Positions 47,728 to 57,758 of a stretch of DNA of 64,000 nucleotides are shown piece after piece. The position numbers were made by a program, and so were the translations under genes. A model generated the notes under the pieces. That model did not search any database. It was not told the DNA's origin and worked only from the letters and a program-made list of their open reading frames with translations. How positions within the stretch are numbered: position 1 is the first letter of the stretch; every line of letters starts with the position of its first letter. Source of the DNA: Edolisoma coerulescens (lineage: Eukaryota > Chordata > Aves > Passeriformes > Campephagidae); the NCBI GenBank assembly GCA_013397115.1, contig VWZW01006285.1, forward strand, positions 299,567 through 363,566. The letters run 5' to 3'.

Positions 47728-47955
47728 GAAGTGATGTCTGTGGAAGAGGAAACTACTTCTTGCTACTGCCTGTTGGATCCTTATGCCTGTCACATTCTCT
47801 TAAACAGCTTTGGAACTTATGCCCTAATTGGGGAACCCATCTCTGACTGCGCCGTTCGACAGCTGAAAGTCGCCGTTTTTGGCTGCCTGTCTTGCAATTC
47901 TCTGGATTACAATCTGAGGGTTTATTGTATGGATAACACCCCTTGTGCGTTCCAG
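47728..47955 (+). CDS. UNC5D: UNC5D exon 13: end of ZU5 and start of UPA
   Basis: 228 bp, exactly 76 codons, phase 0 on both sides. It encodes EVMSVEEETTSCYCLLDPYA, CHILLNSFGTYALIGEPISD, CAVRQLKVAVFGCLSCNSLD and YNLRVYCMDNTPCAFQ. The CHILL..FGTYALIGEP segment ends ZU5 and LKVAVFG begins the UPA domain (conserved in UNC5, PIDD and ankyrins). YNLRVYCxDNTPCAFQ is UNC5D-specific; paralogues have DTxxALK. The codons are more AT-rich than in the neighbouring exons. Confidence 0.97.
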
Positions 47956-50017
47956 GTAAATGGCTTCGCTTTGCTCCTCTGGGCTTTGTTTCTTTTCCCA
48001 TAAAATGCTGCCATCCTTTCACTCCCTGGGCAATCCCAAGCTTCACCCAATGAGAATATTGGATTTTTTAAGCCACTGCTGCAGCATTAGAATAATTCCC
48101 TTAGTTTCCCTGCAGATTTACACTGAGACCTTTAGGGCAGCCAAACTCTTTTGTCATTTTTTGCCACCTTCTCAACTGCCCAAACTCACCCAGCCCTGGT
48201 TTACGAAAATTAAATTATCCTGCTTTTCCTCTAAGGAAAAAACCCAACCCAATCCCCACGTGGTAATTGAGATGAGAATGATTTTCCTGCACCGTGTCCC
48301 AGGACAAAACAACGACATTCTCTGGCTTTTGGTGAACTCAGGAGCTTTGACAAAATGCTTTTCCCTGGGGAGCTGAAATGCAAACCGTTGTGAGGTGAAT
48401 TTTTCCTTCCTTTTCCTGTCGCACAGGAGTGGAAACACGGCTCTGGCTGAGGCACACGCTGCTGCCTCTGTGCTTCTAATAAAAGCCAAGGCACCAAAAG
48501 GATTGTTAGAGGCTCACAATGGCTTTGTAATTATCCTCTTTATAACACTTAGACAATTAGTGGGTACCGGTGTCTTCCTGATGAGTCTGGAGGAAATGAT
48601 CAGAAGAATAATTACCAGTTCCCTGCCTTCCCAGGAGTGAGAGCGGGGTGTTTGTAGATACTGAGACAACTGTGCATCCACGGGATGATGCAGCCCTCAA
48701 AAGCAAGTCAATATTAGTGGGGAACATGGAGAATTACGGAGTTTTTTGGATAAAATATCGGAGTTGGGGTCACCAAGCTGTGTTTGACAGGTAATCCTGC
48801 ACAGTGCAGGTTTGTATAAGAGATGAAATTCCCCAGGTTTTGGCTTTTTCCCCGTGTGAAAGCTCTCCTTACTCCTCCAGCAGCTGACTTGGCCCTTTGT
48901 GAAGTTCTGAGTGGGCTGGGAAACTCCTGGCTCTCAAAATTTGAGAGATCCAAGTCCTTTGTGCTTTGCTTTTTGCCCAAATGCTGCTGCTGTGGGAGGA
49001 GCCCCAGCCCAGGAGTGTCCCTGAAGGCAGAGCAGCCCTCACAGAGCATTCCAAACCACCCAACAAACCCCAGGAATTCTGAGAAAAGTTAAGAAATAAT
49101 CTGCTCCCTTTGTGGCTGGAAACCAAAACCTGAAGTCTCCCAATTCCTTCCTTGATATGAACCCGACCACCAGGGGTTAAACCAAACCAAATCCTGTAAA
49201 AATTGCTTTCTAATAGAAATCCATTAGTACAGTTTCAGAGAGCTCGAGCATTGAATTTTCAGAAGGTCACAGCGATTCCAGGAGCTCCTCTAACGATGAC
49301 TTTGGGCCTGACAAGCACTAAACCCCTCTGATGGACACTGATTTTATATAATTTGTGTGGATTAAGAGAGGTAATTTGGAAGGGCTGCTTGCCTGCTGGT
49401 TTTTAAAGACTTCTGCAACCTCTCCTTCCTCACTGGTGTTTTTACTGCAGCAGCCCAGGAATAAACATTGCCCAAGTACAGGCAGGGGTGATTTTTTTTT
49501 TTTTTTGCCATTACGTTTTAAATTCCCAGAATGACATAAAAATGTCGCCTGGAACAGAGCTCTGGAGGGCTGTAGTGCAAAGCCCTGCCCAGAGTCTGCC
49601 CTTCAGACTGCTCAGGGTCTTGTCCAGAGACTCTGAAAGTGCCCCAGAGGTGGGAAATGGAACTGAACGATTTCACCTGAAGTGGCTGAGGGCTCTGAAA
49701 AGCCCTGAGAGAAGTTCCTCAGCAAAGCTGCTTTGGGTCCAGCTGGGCTGGGCTGCACTGGGGGTGTTGGAGAGGGGAGGCAGCCAAAAATTCAGTGTCC
49801 CACCCACCATTACCTGTCCAGAAATGGGGCTGGCAGTGCCCAAACCCAAAGCCAGCCTTTGAGGAAACACAAAGATCAAACCCACCAGCTGCCCACGAGA
49901 GAAACTCCAGTGCTGCATCCAGCACTGGGGGGAACCAGGAACCTCCACAGAGATGGATTTTTAATAGATTTGGGCTTTGTTCCTATACTGAAAACATTCT
50001 CTCCTCCTCCCTTGCAG
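47956..50017 (+). other. Intron 13
   Basis: 2.1 kb, GT-AG, ending CCTCCCTTGCAG. It contains a 14-base T run (about 49493-49506) and otherwise no recognised feature. Confidence 0.87.
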
Positions 50018-50167
50018 GAAGTGGTTTCGGATGAAAGACTCCAAGGGGGGCAGTTGCTGGAGGAACCCAAACTTTTGCATTTTAAAGGCAACACCTGCAG
50101 CCTCCAGATCTCAGTGCTGGACGTCCCTCCCTTCCTGTGGAGAATCAAACCCTTCACTGCCTGTCAG
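50018..50167 (+). CDS. UNC5D: UNC5D exon 14: UPA domain
   Basis: 150 bp, exactly 50 codons, phase 0 on both sides. It encodes EVVSDERLQGGQLLEEPKLL, HFKGNTCSLQISVLDVPPFL and WRIKPFTACQ. GGQLLEEPKLLHFKG is shared by all UNC5 paralogues; VVSDER and WRIKPFTACQ are UNC5D-specific (others have LLxKYQ). The donor is CAG|GTACCT. Confidence 0.97.
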
Positions 50168-52670
50168 GTACCTGGCATCTCACCTGCTTCCCTCTGCCCT
50201 GGGCTGGGCAGAACCCAAATGAGACCAAGGTTCCTTTTATTTAAATAGCTTTAAATCTCCCGAGCATTTAACAAAAACATGTTGCCTCTTGATTTTGACA
50301 AACACAGATTTCGTTTACAACAGAACGCTGTAAATTTGTCATTTCACAGAAATGCTTGTGCTTCCCCTCATTTCAATTGCCTCCAACAGAAGGCAAATAT
50401 TCCTGTTCAAACTTAACCACTCCTCAAGATGTTTCTAATATCTGTCATTCCAGTTTTGATATAACTATGGAAATACGGCTAAAAATGACATTTAAATGTA
50501 ACCACGAGTTCAAATCACAGCACGCAGAGACCAAGAATTAGAACTGAAGAGCAGCAAATTGGTTTTTTTCTCTCCTCCGTTAATTAAAGAGGCTGCTGAA
50601 AACCAGAAAGGAAAAAATCAAAACAAAAGAAGAATTTCCAAGGATTTTGGTGACTGGGAATCCTAAGGAATGTGCTGGCACATGGAGTGGGTTGCTTTTA
50701 ACATGCAGCACTCAATTAGAATGTACAATCTCCCTTCTCCCAGAAGCAGGGAGACAATTATCCATCCTCCAGGATTTTGGCAAAAACCCTGTTTTAAATG
50801 TGTTTGCCACGTTCTCCAAAACAGGAGGGTAATGGGCTCTGAAAGTTACAAACACAGACCCACAGCCTCTCCTCATTAACAGCGTGGGGAGAATTTGGGC
50901 TACAACTTCAGAAATGGAAGAAATGAATCCTTTCAGCTTCTTAAGGGGAAGAGCTTTTAATTGTTTTATTTGTTCTCCTCACTTACCTGTATTTTAAAAG
51001 CCAAACTGAGCAGGGTTAGGATGCCCCAGTTCTACAGCAAGGACCTGCCAGTGTGTGCCCCAAAATAAATCAGACCAGAGGAGCTTCCTCTTAATGCAAC
51101 AAACTCAGCTCTGCTCTCAGCAGATTGCAGAGCTCCATACTTTGATTAATTTATTGTCTCTTAATCCCTTGTCCAAACATGAGGAATAAATGTCTGGAAT
51201 TCAACCTCCAAGTGCCATTTAGAGCTTGATCAGAGCAGGGACTCACGGCTAGAACAAAGCCTGTGCAAAACCCCTGCTGCCAGCCTGGGCTGACCCAGGG
51301 CTGCCCCTGACCCAAAGGAATATTTACATTTTATTACTGAGTGTAATTGGGACGGCTCGGGCAGCTCAGAAACAACAATCATTGCTCCTAAGAGGAGCTG
51401 CAGAAGCTCCCCTGGCTCTGTGCTTCCCTCGCAGTGAAAAGTCTGGTGACAGCTCTGGTTTGGTTCCAGCCTCTTTATAGAGGAAAGGATCTATTTTTGC
51501 ACGTGGAGTTTCTTCCAGTGTTCCCTGGGTTCCTCTCCTACGTCCCACCCTGTGAGAGCAGCTGCTTGTGCTGCCTGGCAGGAACAACTGAACACAGCCC
51601 GTTCCAGGAATGTCTCTGGTCCACCAACAAAACCACCACGGGCAGCGCGGGGAGGGAAGATTTATGGAAATGATGTCTCAGACAAGCAGCAACGCTGCTC
51701 GGAGGCCGGAGCGGATGAATAAATCACGCTGAGGAGCTGGCTGGAAGGCAGCTGGTGGCAGGTGGCACCAGGATTCCTCCAGACTCTGCTCAGAGCCTGT
51801 GTTGGTCCTGGCCTGGCAGGAGCAGCTGCCCAGGGCTTGGCTCGCTGCCCGCCGGGGATCCCTGGAAGCCGCAGGTGGTGCAGCAGCAGAGGCAGGGACG
51901 GGCACGGCGCGGAGCTGGGCTGGCACCTCTGGGCGCTCGGAGCAGCTGTTTGCCTCCCATCCCACGTCTCCCGCAGCATCCAGGTCTGCCTGGGGCCCTG
52001 AGATGATTTACAGCCCCTCCGTCTGCAAGGAGCTTAATTATGAAGGCAGAATGGAGCTGGGAGCGTTTCTGGAATGCTCCAGCCCCTCCTTGTTCCAGCA
52101 CACGCTGCTGCTGCTCTGCTTTGTTTCACAACGCTCCTTTCAGCTGAGTGATTCTTCCACTCGGAGTGAGAGCGGAGATGATTACCCTGAAAAAAATCTA
52201 ATTACACACTTCTAACATTTTGCTAATGTTTCCTTTGATGCTGTGAGCATCTCACTACGACTGCTGCTCCCAGCTCGGGATCCAGCCTGGGGCTGGGGAC
52301 AGTCAGGGAGCTGGGGGGAGAAGGGAAGGGTGGCAGGGCCAGGGCAAGTTCCTTCCCTTGGATTCTGTGTTCAAGGTGATTCCAAGGAGACACAGAGAGG
52401 AATCCTGATCCCAGCACGGGGGAGGAAGTGAAGTGCATCTTTTTAAAGAGTTTTTAAGCATCTTTTTTAAGAGTTTCCCATCACTCGTTCCCCTGGATGA
52501 ACCCCGAGCTCTCGGTCCCTGCAACACCTCGGTGTTTATGAATGGAATTGTCATTTATTGGCTTTGTGCTGCTCGGAGCTGGAGGGGCTGAGCTCGCCCC
52601 AGCAGGGCAGGATGCGGGTGGGGGTTTTCCCCTCGTGCCCCCCGCCCCTGACGCTGTCCCCGTTCCCCAG
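50168..52670 (+). other. Intron 14
   Basis: 2.5 kb, GT-AG. The first half is AT-rich (for example 50260-50620), the second half GC-rich. No repeat or other gene was identified. Confidence 0.86.
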
Positions 52671-52835
52671 GAGGTGCCGTTCTCCCGCGTGTGGCGCGGC
52701 AGCCCCCGGCCCCTGCTCGGCGCCTTCTCCCTGGAGCGCTTCAGCCCCGCCACCAGCCAGCTGTGCTGCAAGGTGTGCGTCCGGCAGCTGCAGGGCCACG
52801 AGCAGCTGCTGCACATCCAGACCTCCGTCCTCGAG
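52671..52835 (+). CDS. UNC5D: UNC5D exon 15: end of UPA
   Basis: 165 bp, exactly 55 codons, phase 0 on both sides. It encodes EVPFSRVWRGSPRPLLGAFS, LERFSPATSQLCCKVCVRQL and QGHEQLLHIQTSVLE. EVPFSRVW and CKVCVRQL..GHEQ are UNC5D features. The family's conserved LHC (as in LHCAFSLER) reads LLG here, with GGC at 52719-52721 in place of a cysteine codon. The exon is extremely GC-rich, with long C and G strings. Confidence 0.95.
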
Positions 52836-54440
52836 GTAAAGCCTTGCCCCCCCCCTGCTCTGTGGGGCGAGACGGCCGTGGAACAGAATCCTGGGGTGGG
52901 TGGGGTGGGGTGGGGTTGGTTGGGTGGAAGGACCTTAAAGCCCATCCAGTCCCACCCTTGCCATGGGCAGGGCCACCTTCTGCCATCCCAGGTTGCTCCA
53001 AGCCCCTTGGAGCCTTCCAGGGATGGGGCACAACCTCTCTGGGCCCAGTTCTCTCCCCATTTTTGTCCTTACCCTGAGCAGTTTTTGCTCAAAGCTGTAA
53101 CCAGTCTTTAAAGCCTCGCAGATCCCATTTCCAGCAGGAATCAGGGCACAGAGACTCTACAGCACTAACGATAATTTATCAATAATTTGATAATTTATTG
53201 TTTGGGTTGGTGGTGGCAGATTTGTAGCAGGGAGCTCTTGCAGAGCGCTGAGGGCTGGGGACAGGGGTACAAACTGTGTCTTGTGCTCACAGCTAAAAGA
53301 GATCAAACCCACAGCTGAGCAAGCTGCTGCTCTGTCCCACAGCAACGAGAACTTCAGCAGCTTCATTTTTTTTTGGATTATTGAGCATCTTTGTTGATTA
53401 ATCCAGATTAATACTCCTGGATTAGAGCTCTGCACCCATAAATGCTCTGAGCAGGGAGTGCAGCAGCTGGGCAAGAGCAGCACAAACACCATCCTGTACA
53501 AAAACTCCTCAGAAATGGCTGAGTGATTTTCTGCTCCTTCACTGTCATTTCCTAAAACCCCTCTGTCACTCTCTCTGTATCTCCAGTGCTGCTGCCTTGT
53601 TTCCCTTCTCTGCCGTGTTTTTAAGGGCCCTGTCTGCACACAAGTCCCCAGAGCATGTTCCAGCTCTGCCTTCACACAGATTTGCTGGTGTGGAAGCTTT
53701 CCTCATGCCTATCTCCGGCAGTGATTGAAGAGGGAGGATAATTCGACCGCCAAATATATATATAAGTGACACCTCCCCCCCAGAGCTGCTCCTTGCCTGA
53801 CAATCCCCGGCGTGCCCGGGTCGCTGTGCTTATCTCACACGTGCAGGCCAGGAGCATCTCCTGCTCTGAATATTGAGCAGGGGCAGCCGGAGCCCGGGGA
53901 GGGGCTGCAGCACCATTGCCGTGCCCGGGCGGCCCTGGGGAGGTGTCAGAAATGTTGGATGAAGAGGCTGCACCGTCGCCGTGGGTTAATATTGATGCTG
54001 TGTCACTCTCGGATGAGTAATGCACTGAAACTTGACTCTGTTACGCAAGGCTGGTGGGACTCCATGGGAAAAGATCTGCAGAGGACCTGGATTCCAGGGA
54101 GGGGGGAGAGCTGAGGTGCTTATGGAATTCAGGTGTTTTAAAAGCCCCAAACAAACAAAGAAACAAACACAAATTTGTGTGTCCATGTTCGGGACTTAAG
54201 CACTTAAAGATTTAGAAACCCAGCACTGCTCTGCAACACAAAAATAACCAAAGAAGAAAACTCACATAAGGAAAATAACACCATTTAAAAGGTTTTTATG
54301 CAGAATTCCTCGTGATGCTCTAGGTGTTCCTTCCCAAACTCAAAATGCACCTCTTAGCTCTGTAATTCTCTATGGCCAGAGGAACCTGAGGCCCAGATTT
54401 GATTCTTCCTTTCCCTGCTTTGCTGTCCCGTGCCCTGCAG
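52836..54440 (+). other. Intron 15
   Basis: 1.6 kb, GT-AG. It contains a G-rich GGGTGGGGTGGGG stretch (52896-52915) running into an antisense CR1-like fragment (52917-53060), and a short ATATATATAA string near 53755. Confidence 0.87.
52917..53060 (-). mobile_element. CR1-like LINE 3' fragment, antisense
   Basis: GGTTGGGTGGAAGGACCTTA, AAGCCCATCCAGTCCCACCC, TTGCCATGGGCAGGGCCACC, AGGTTGCTCCAAGCCCCTTG, CCTTCCAGGGATGGGGCACA and ACCTCTCTGGGCCCAGTTC follow the reverse complement of the avian CR1 3' end in correct order. It is the least diverged antisense copy here. Confidence 0.87.
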
Positions 54441-54619
54441 ACTGAGAGGGAAAACATCACCTTCTTCGCGCACGAGGACAGCAACTTCCCTGCCCAGCTG
54501 GGCCCCAAGGCCTTCAAGATCCCGCACTCGATCCGGCAGCGGATCTGCGCCACCTTCGACGCGCCCGGCGCCAAGGGCAAGGACTGGCAGATGCTGGCCC
54601 AGAAGAACAGCATCAGCAG
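54441..54619 (+). CDS. UNC5D: UNC5D exon 16: linker and first part of the death domain
   Basis: 179 bp, entered in phase 0 and left in phase 2. It encodes TERENITFFAHEDSNFPAQL, GPKAFKIPHSIRQRICATFD and APGAKGKDWQMLAQKNSIS, plus AG of an Arg codon. GPKAFKIPxSIRQRICATFD and KDWQMLAQKNSI are the first helices of the UNC5 death domain. The ITFFAxED linker is UNC5D-specific. NIT is a sequon but is cytoplasmic. The acceptor is CCCTGCAG and the donor CAG|GTGATG. Confidence 0.96.
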
Positions 54620-54681
54620 GTGATGGCAGGGCCCTGGCAGGGGCACTTGGCACCTGGGATGGGAGTTGGGTGCCGTTCAGG

Positions 54682-54747
54682 GGGTGGGTGGTTGGTTGGT
54701 TGGTTGGTTGGTTGGTTGGTTGGTTGGTTGGTTTGTTTCTTTGTTTG
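54682..54747. repeat. (GGTT)n microsatellite
   Basis: An uninterrupted run of GGTT units, preceded by GGGTGGGT and followed by TTGTTTCTTTGTTTG. Likely length-polymorphic. Confidence 0.95.
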
Positions 54748-55581
54748 TGTGCTGGTGTCAGGGGTGTGGGTGGGGAATTAAGGGCTCTCAGGGCTGAGTA
54801 GGGGTCACCCCTCATTTCCTTCATGAGCGACTGCTGGGAGCTGTCAGCTCCTCGTCCTGGGCTGGACGTTTTTCTGTCCACCCTCAGGAGTCCAAGGCTG
54901 CAGAAGGACTTTGTCCATCAGGGAAACCGTTGTTCAGAGCACGCAGGAGGCTGCACGTTCCCCCAGACAAATCCCCTTGGCTCTCACAGGTGCATTTCCT
55001 ATTCCAAAATGAACCCTGCAGATTTTTTTTTTTTAAGGGAAAGACATCTTTAAAAGAGACAGTCATGCTCTGCTGTTAGGAGTAATAATATTATGATTAT
55101 TAAAACTGAAAGATGCTGTAAAAACCAATTTACTTCTTACTTTGCTTTTTCCGCTTGGCCAAATTAAATCGGCGGAGGCAGCTCCCTCACAAAATATTTT
55201 CTGATTGTCACAAACTCAATGAATGTGTTCCTGGGGGAGCAGAGCAATGCTTAAATCAAGCAAAGTAACTTTCCAATGGCTTCTTGCTTCGTATGGGAAC
55301 CTCAGTAAACCACATCTGAGCCAAAGGAAAAAGAGTTTTGGATAAACATTTTGTTTTACCAAATTCTGCGCAAATCACCCCTGCAGGGTCCTGAGAACTG
55401 CTCATGAACAAAATAGAAAACCCCAGATAAAAGGTGGTGTGTCTTTGCACAACCACAGGCATCCACTGCTGTTACAGAATCCCTCTCCCTGCCCAACCCC
55501 TGCTGCATTTCCCAGAGATGCTTCCCAGAAGGGATTTGTTTGCCCATCCCAGGGGCAGCAGTGCTGGGCCTGGGGACAGCC

Positions 55582-55748
55582 CGGGCTCGTGGTCACTGTC
55601 CTTGTGCTGGGCAGGTGCCACGTGAGGAACCACCCCGGGCTCGTGGTCACTGTCCTTGTGCTGGGCAGGTGCCACGTGAGGAACCACCCCGGGCTCGTGG
55701 TCACTGTCCTTGTGCTGGGCTGGGCAGGTGCCACGTGAGGAACCACCA
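55582..55748. repeat. 54-bp tandem triplicate
   Basis: Three copies beginning CGGGCTCGTGGTCACTGTCC and containing CACGTGAGGAACCACC. The third copy has a 5-bp TGGGC duplication. Each copy includes a CACGTG E-box and a CAG|GTGCCACGTGAG string resembling a splice donor. Confidence 0.94.
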
Positions 55749-55872
55749 CACTCAGGGGCTCCCCAGCTCATTCCCCCAGCTCTGCTGGAGGATTTTTATT
55801 TTCCCAACGTGGGCACAGGGCACAGCTGCAGCCCGGGCTGCTCCTCATCCTTTTTCCCCTCCTTCCCTGCAG

Positions 55873-56074
55873 GAATCTCTCCTTCTTCGCCACCCAGAGC
55901 AGCCCCTCCGCCGTCATCCTGGACCTGTGGGAGGCGCGGCACCAGCACGACGGGGACCTGGACTCGCTGGCCTGTGCCCTGGAGGAGATAGGAAGGACAC
56001 ACTCCAAACTCTCAGACGTGGCAGAGCCCGAGCTCGAGGAGCCCGAGTTCCCCTCCAGCAGGAACGGGCTTTAG
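55873..56074 (+). CDS. UNC5D: UNC5D exon 17: end of the death domain, C-terminus and stop
   Basis: 202 coding bases, entered in phase 2, ending in TAG at 56072-56074. It encodes (R)NLSFFATQSSPSAVILDLWE, ARHQHDGDLDSLACALEEIG and RTHSKLSDVAEPELEEPEFP to SSRNGL. NLSxFATQSSPSAVILxLWEAR and LDSLACALEEIG are the last helices of the death domain; RHQHDGDLDSL and the RNGL end are UNC5D-specific. The C-terminal tail has an extra acidic stretch (ELEEPE) relative to mammals. Confidence 0.97.
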
Positions 56075-57451
56075 TCCCTCTGACCCCGCAGGACTCGTGG
56101 CCAGCCCGGCTCTGGCGCCGGGGCAGGGGACAGGAGGGTTTGTGCCCCGTGGGGACGGGACTCGCCCCACGCAGCAGCGGCGGTGGGAGGAGCAGAAGCA
56201 GCCCTGCTAAAAATCCTCTGGTGATCAGGAAAACGAGCTTCTCCCTGTCCTCCTCCACTTCAAATCCGTCTTTTGGTGCCCCGAAGGAAGCTGCGCTTCT
56301 GCCAGCCGCGGGGCAGGAAGGAGAGGGACACAGAGCCATAAGAGGTAAATGTTATCGTGTGTTTAGGAACCAGTCATGTTAATGTAATGCCTAGTGAAAA
56401 TCAACAATTAACGTTGGATAGTTAGAGCCACCGGAGGTTAATCCTGGTTAAAAGGTTTCTCACTTCGAGAGTGGTTTAAAATCCCATCACGTTGTCACTT
56501 TATGTCTGCTACAGGAAACCTGAAAATTTGGCCTTATCCTGTTCAGATGCTTGAGGAATTACAAGATCTCATCATTATTTCATATCATGTGTATTCCAAA
56601 TAATTTCTTTGAAAAATCCAGCCCCTTAATGAATGTACATTTGCTGCAGAGCTTTGCTGCCTGCCCTGTTACCAAAATGACAGCACAAACCCCTTCTCCC
56701 CGAGACTGGGGGGTGTGCACACGCAAGAGGAATTTTCTAATTTTCTACGTCTGCAAACTTTCTTAGTCAAAAACTCTCTTCGGGGGTGGATTTAAATAAC
56801 CAAATAACACACGGGAAATTTCCAGCCCTGTTTCAGCGAGTTGAGACGTTTATTTTTGTTACTTCACGCTCTGGGGCTGAGCTAAGTAAAGGTGAAGGCA
56901 ATCAGCACAGCTTCCTTTTGGTTTGGTTTCAGGCTGAAACCACAAACCCCAGAGGGCACTGCCAACACTGGCCTTGATTTCGTTGCACAATTTGGGAATT
57001 TCACAGGATCCAGAGCTGGCTGTGTTACACTTGGTTCAGTTACAAATTTACCACCAAAATCAGAATCTAACCTGAGAATTCGCCTCAGTTTTTATCCGTT
57101 CCATACAAATATGATTTCTGACTTCACCCAAACCAAAAAGAGCTGTCACTGTGAGCGAGGGCCTGGTGGAGCTGGGACTGAGCCAAATCTCAGTATTATT
57201 TTGACCATTCCTTTCACCCCCATCCTTCACAATCGGCCGAGGTGCTCCCCAGTCCGTGTGGCTGCCAGGGGCACGGCCGGGAGGAAGCAGGAACAGAAAG
57301 GAGGCTTCGGGAGCTCTGTGGAAATACAGGGAACTGAAAACAAGGATCTGGGGGCTTTTTTAACCTCGTGTTTGGCCGAGAGCAGCACAACAGGGCAGGT
57401 CCAGTCTGGAACTGTTCCTTCACCCAGGACTGCAGGGTGAAAACCCCAGCG

Positions 57452-57482
57452 ACAACAACAACAACAACAATGAAAACAACAA
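57452..57482 (+). repeat. CAA/AAC repeat in the 3' UTR
   Basis: CAACAACAACAACAACAATG followed by AAAACAACAAC. A short trinucleotide repeat in the transcribed strand. Confidence 0.85.
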
Positions 57483-57553
57483 CTCTCTCCTTGCTCCTGC
57501 TGCTCTGAACTCACAAATGTCACTGCTCCCTCAGCTCAGGAATAGCCTGAGCC

Positions 57554-57758
57554 TTGGGAATCCTGAGACCTGGGAATCCTGGGCCTTGGGAATCCTGAGA
57601 CTTGGGAATCCTGAGACCTGGGAATCCTGAGATTTTGGAATCCTGAGACCTGGGAATCCTGAGCCTTGGGAATCCTGAGACCTGGGAATCCTGAGATTTG
57701 GGAATCCTGAGACCTGGGAATCCTGAGACCTGGGAATCCTGGGCCTTGGGAATCCTGA
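57554..57758. repeat. 16-bp minisatellite, 13 copies, in the 3' UTR
   Basis: Thirteen copies of (T)GGGAATCCTGAGACC or the variants GAGCCTT, GGGCCTT and GAGATTT; each contains GGAATCCT, which recurs every 16 bp. The open frames through it are artefacts. Confidence 0.95.

Larger units (their letters stand above)
54620..55872 (+). other. Intron 16
   Basis: 1.25 kb, GT-AG. It contains a GGTT tetranucleotide microsatellite (54682-54747) and a 54-bp tandem triplicate (55582-55748). Confidence 0.9.

Noticed and set aside
9937..56074. Assignment to UNC5A, UNC5B or UNC5C
   Set aside because: Diagnostic segments (HLGTSKSRKAS, SGNYTCMAAN, VDVIDSSALTGGFQTF, DNTPCAFQ, WRIKPFTACQ, RHQHDGDLDSL) match UNC5D only.
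55540..56382. 280-codon + strand frame over the last exon
   Set aside because: It reads the death-domain exon in the wrong frame; open only because of high GC and the 54-bp repeat.
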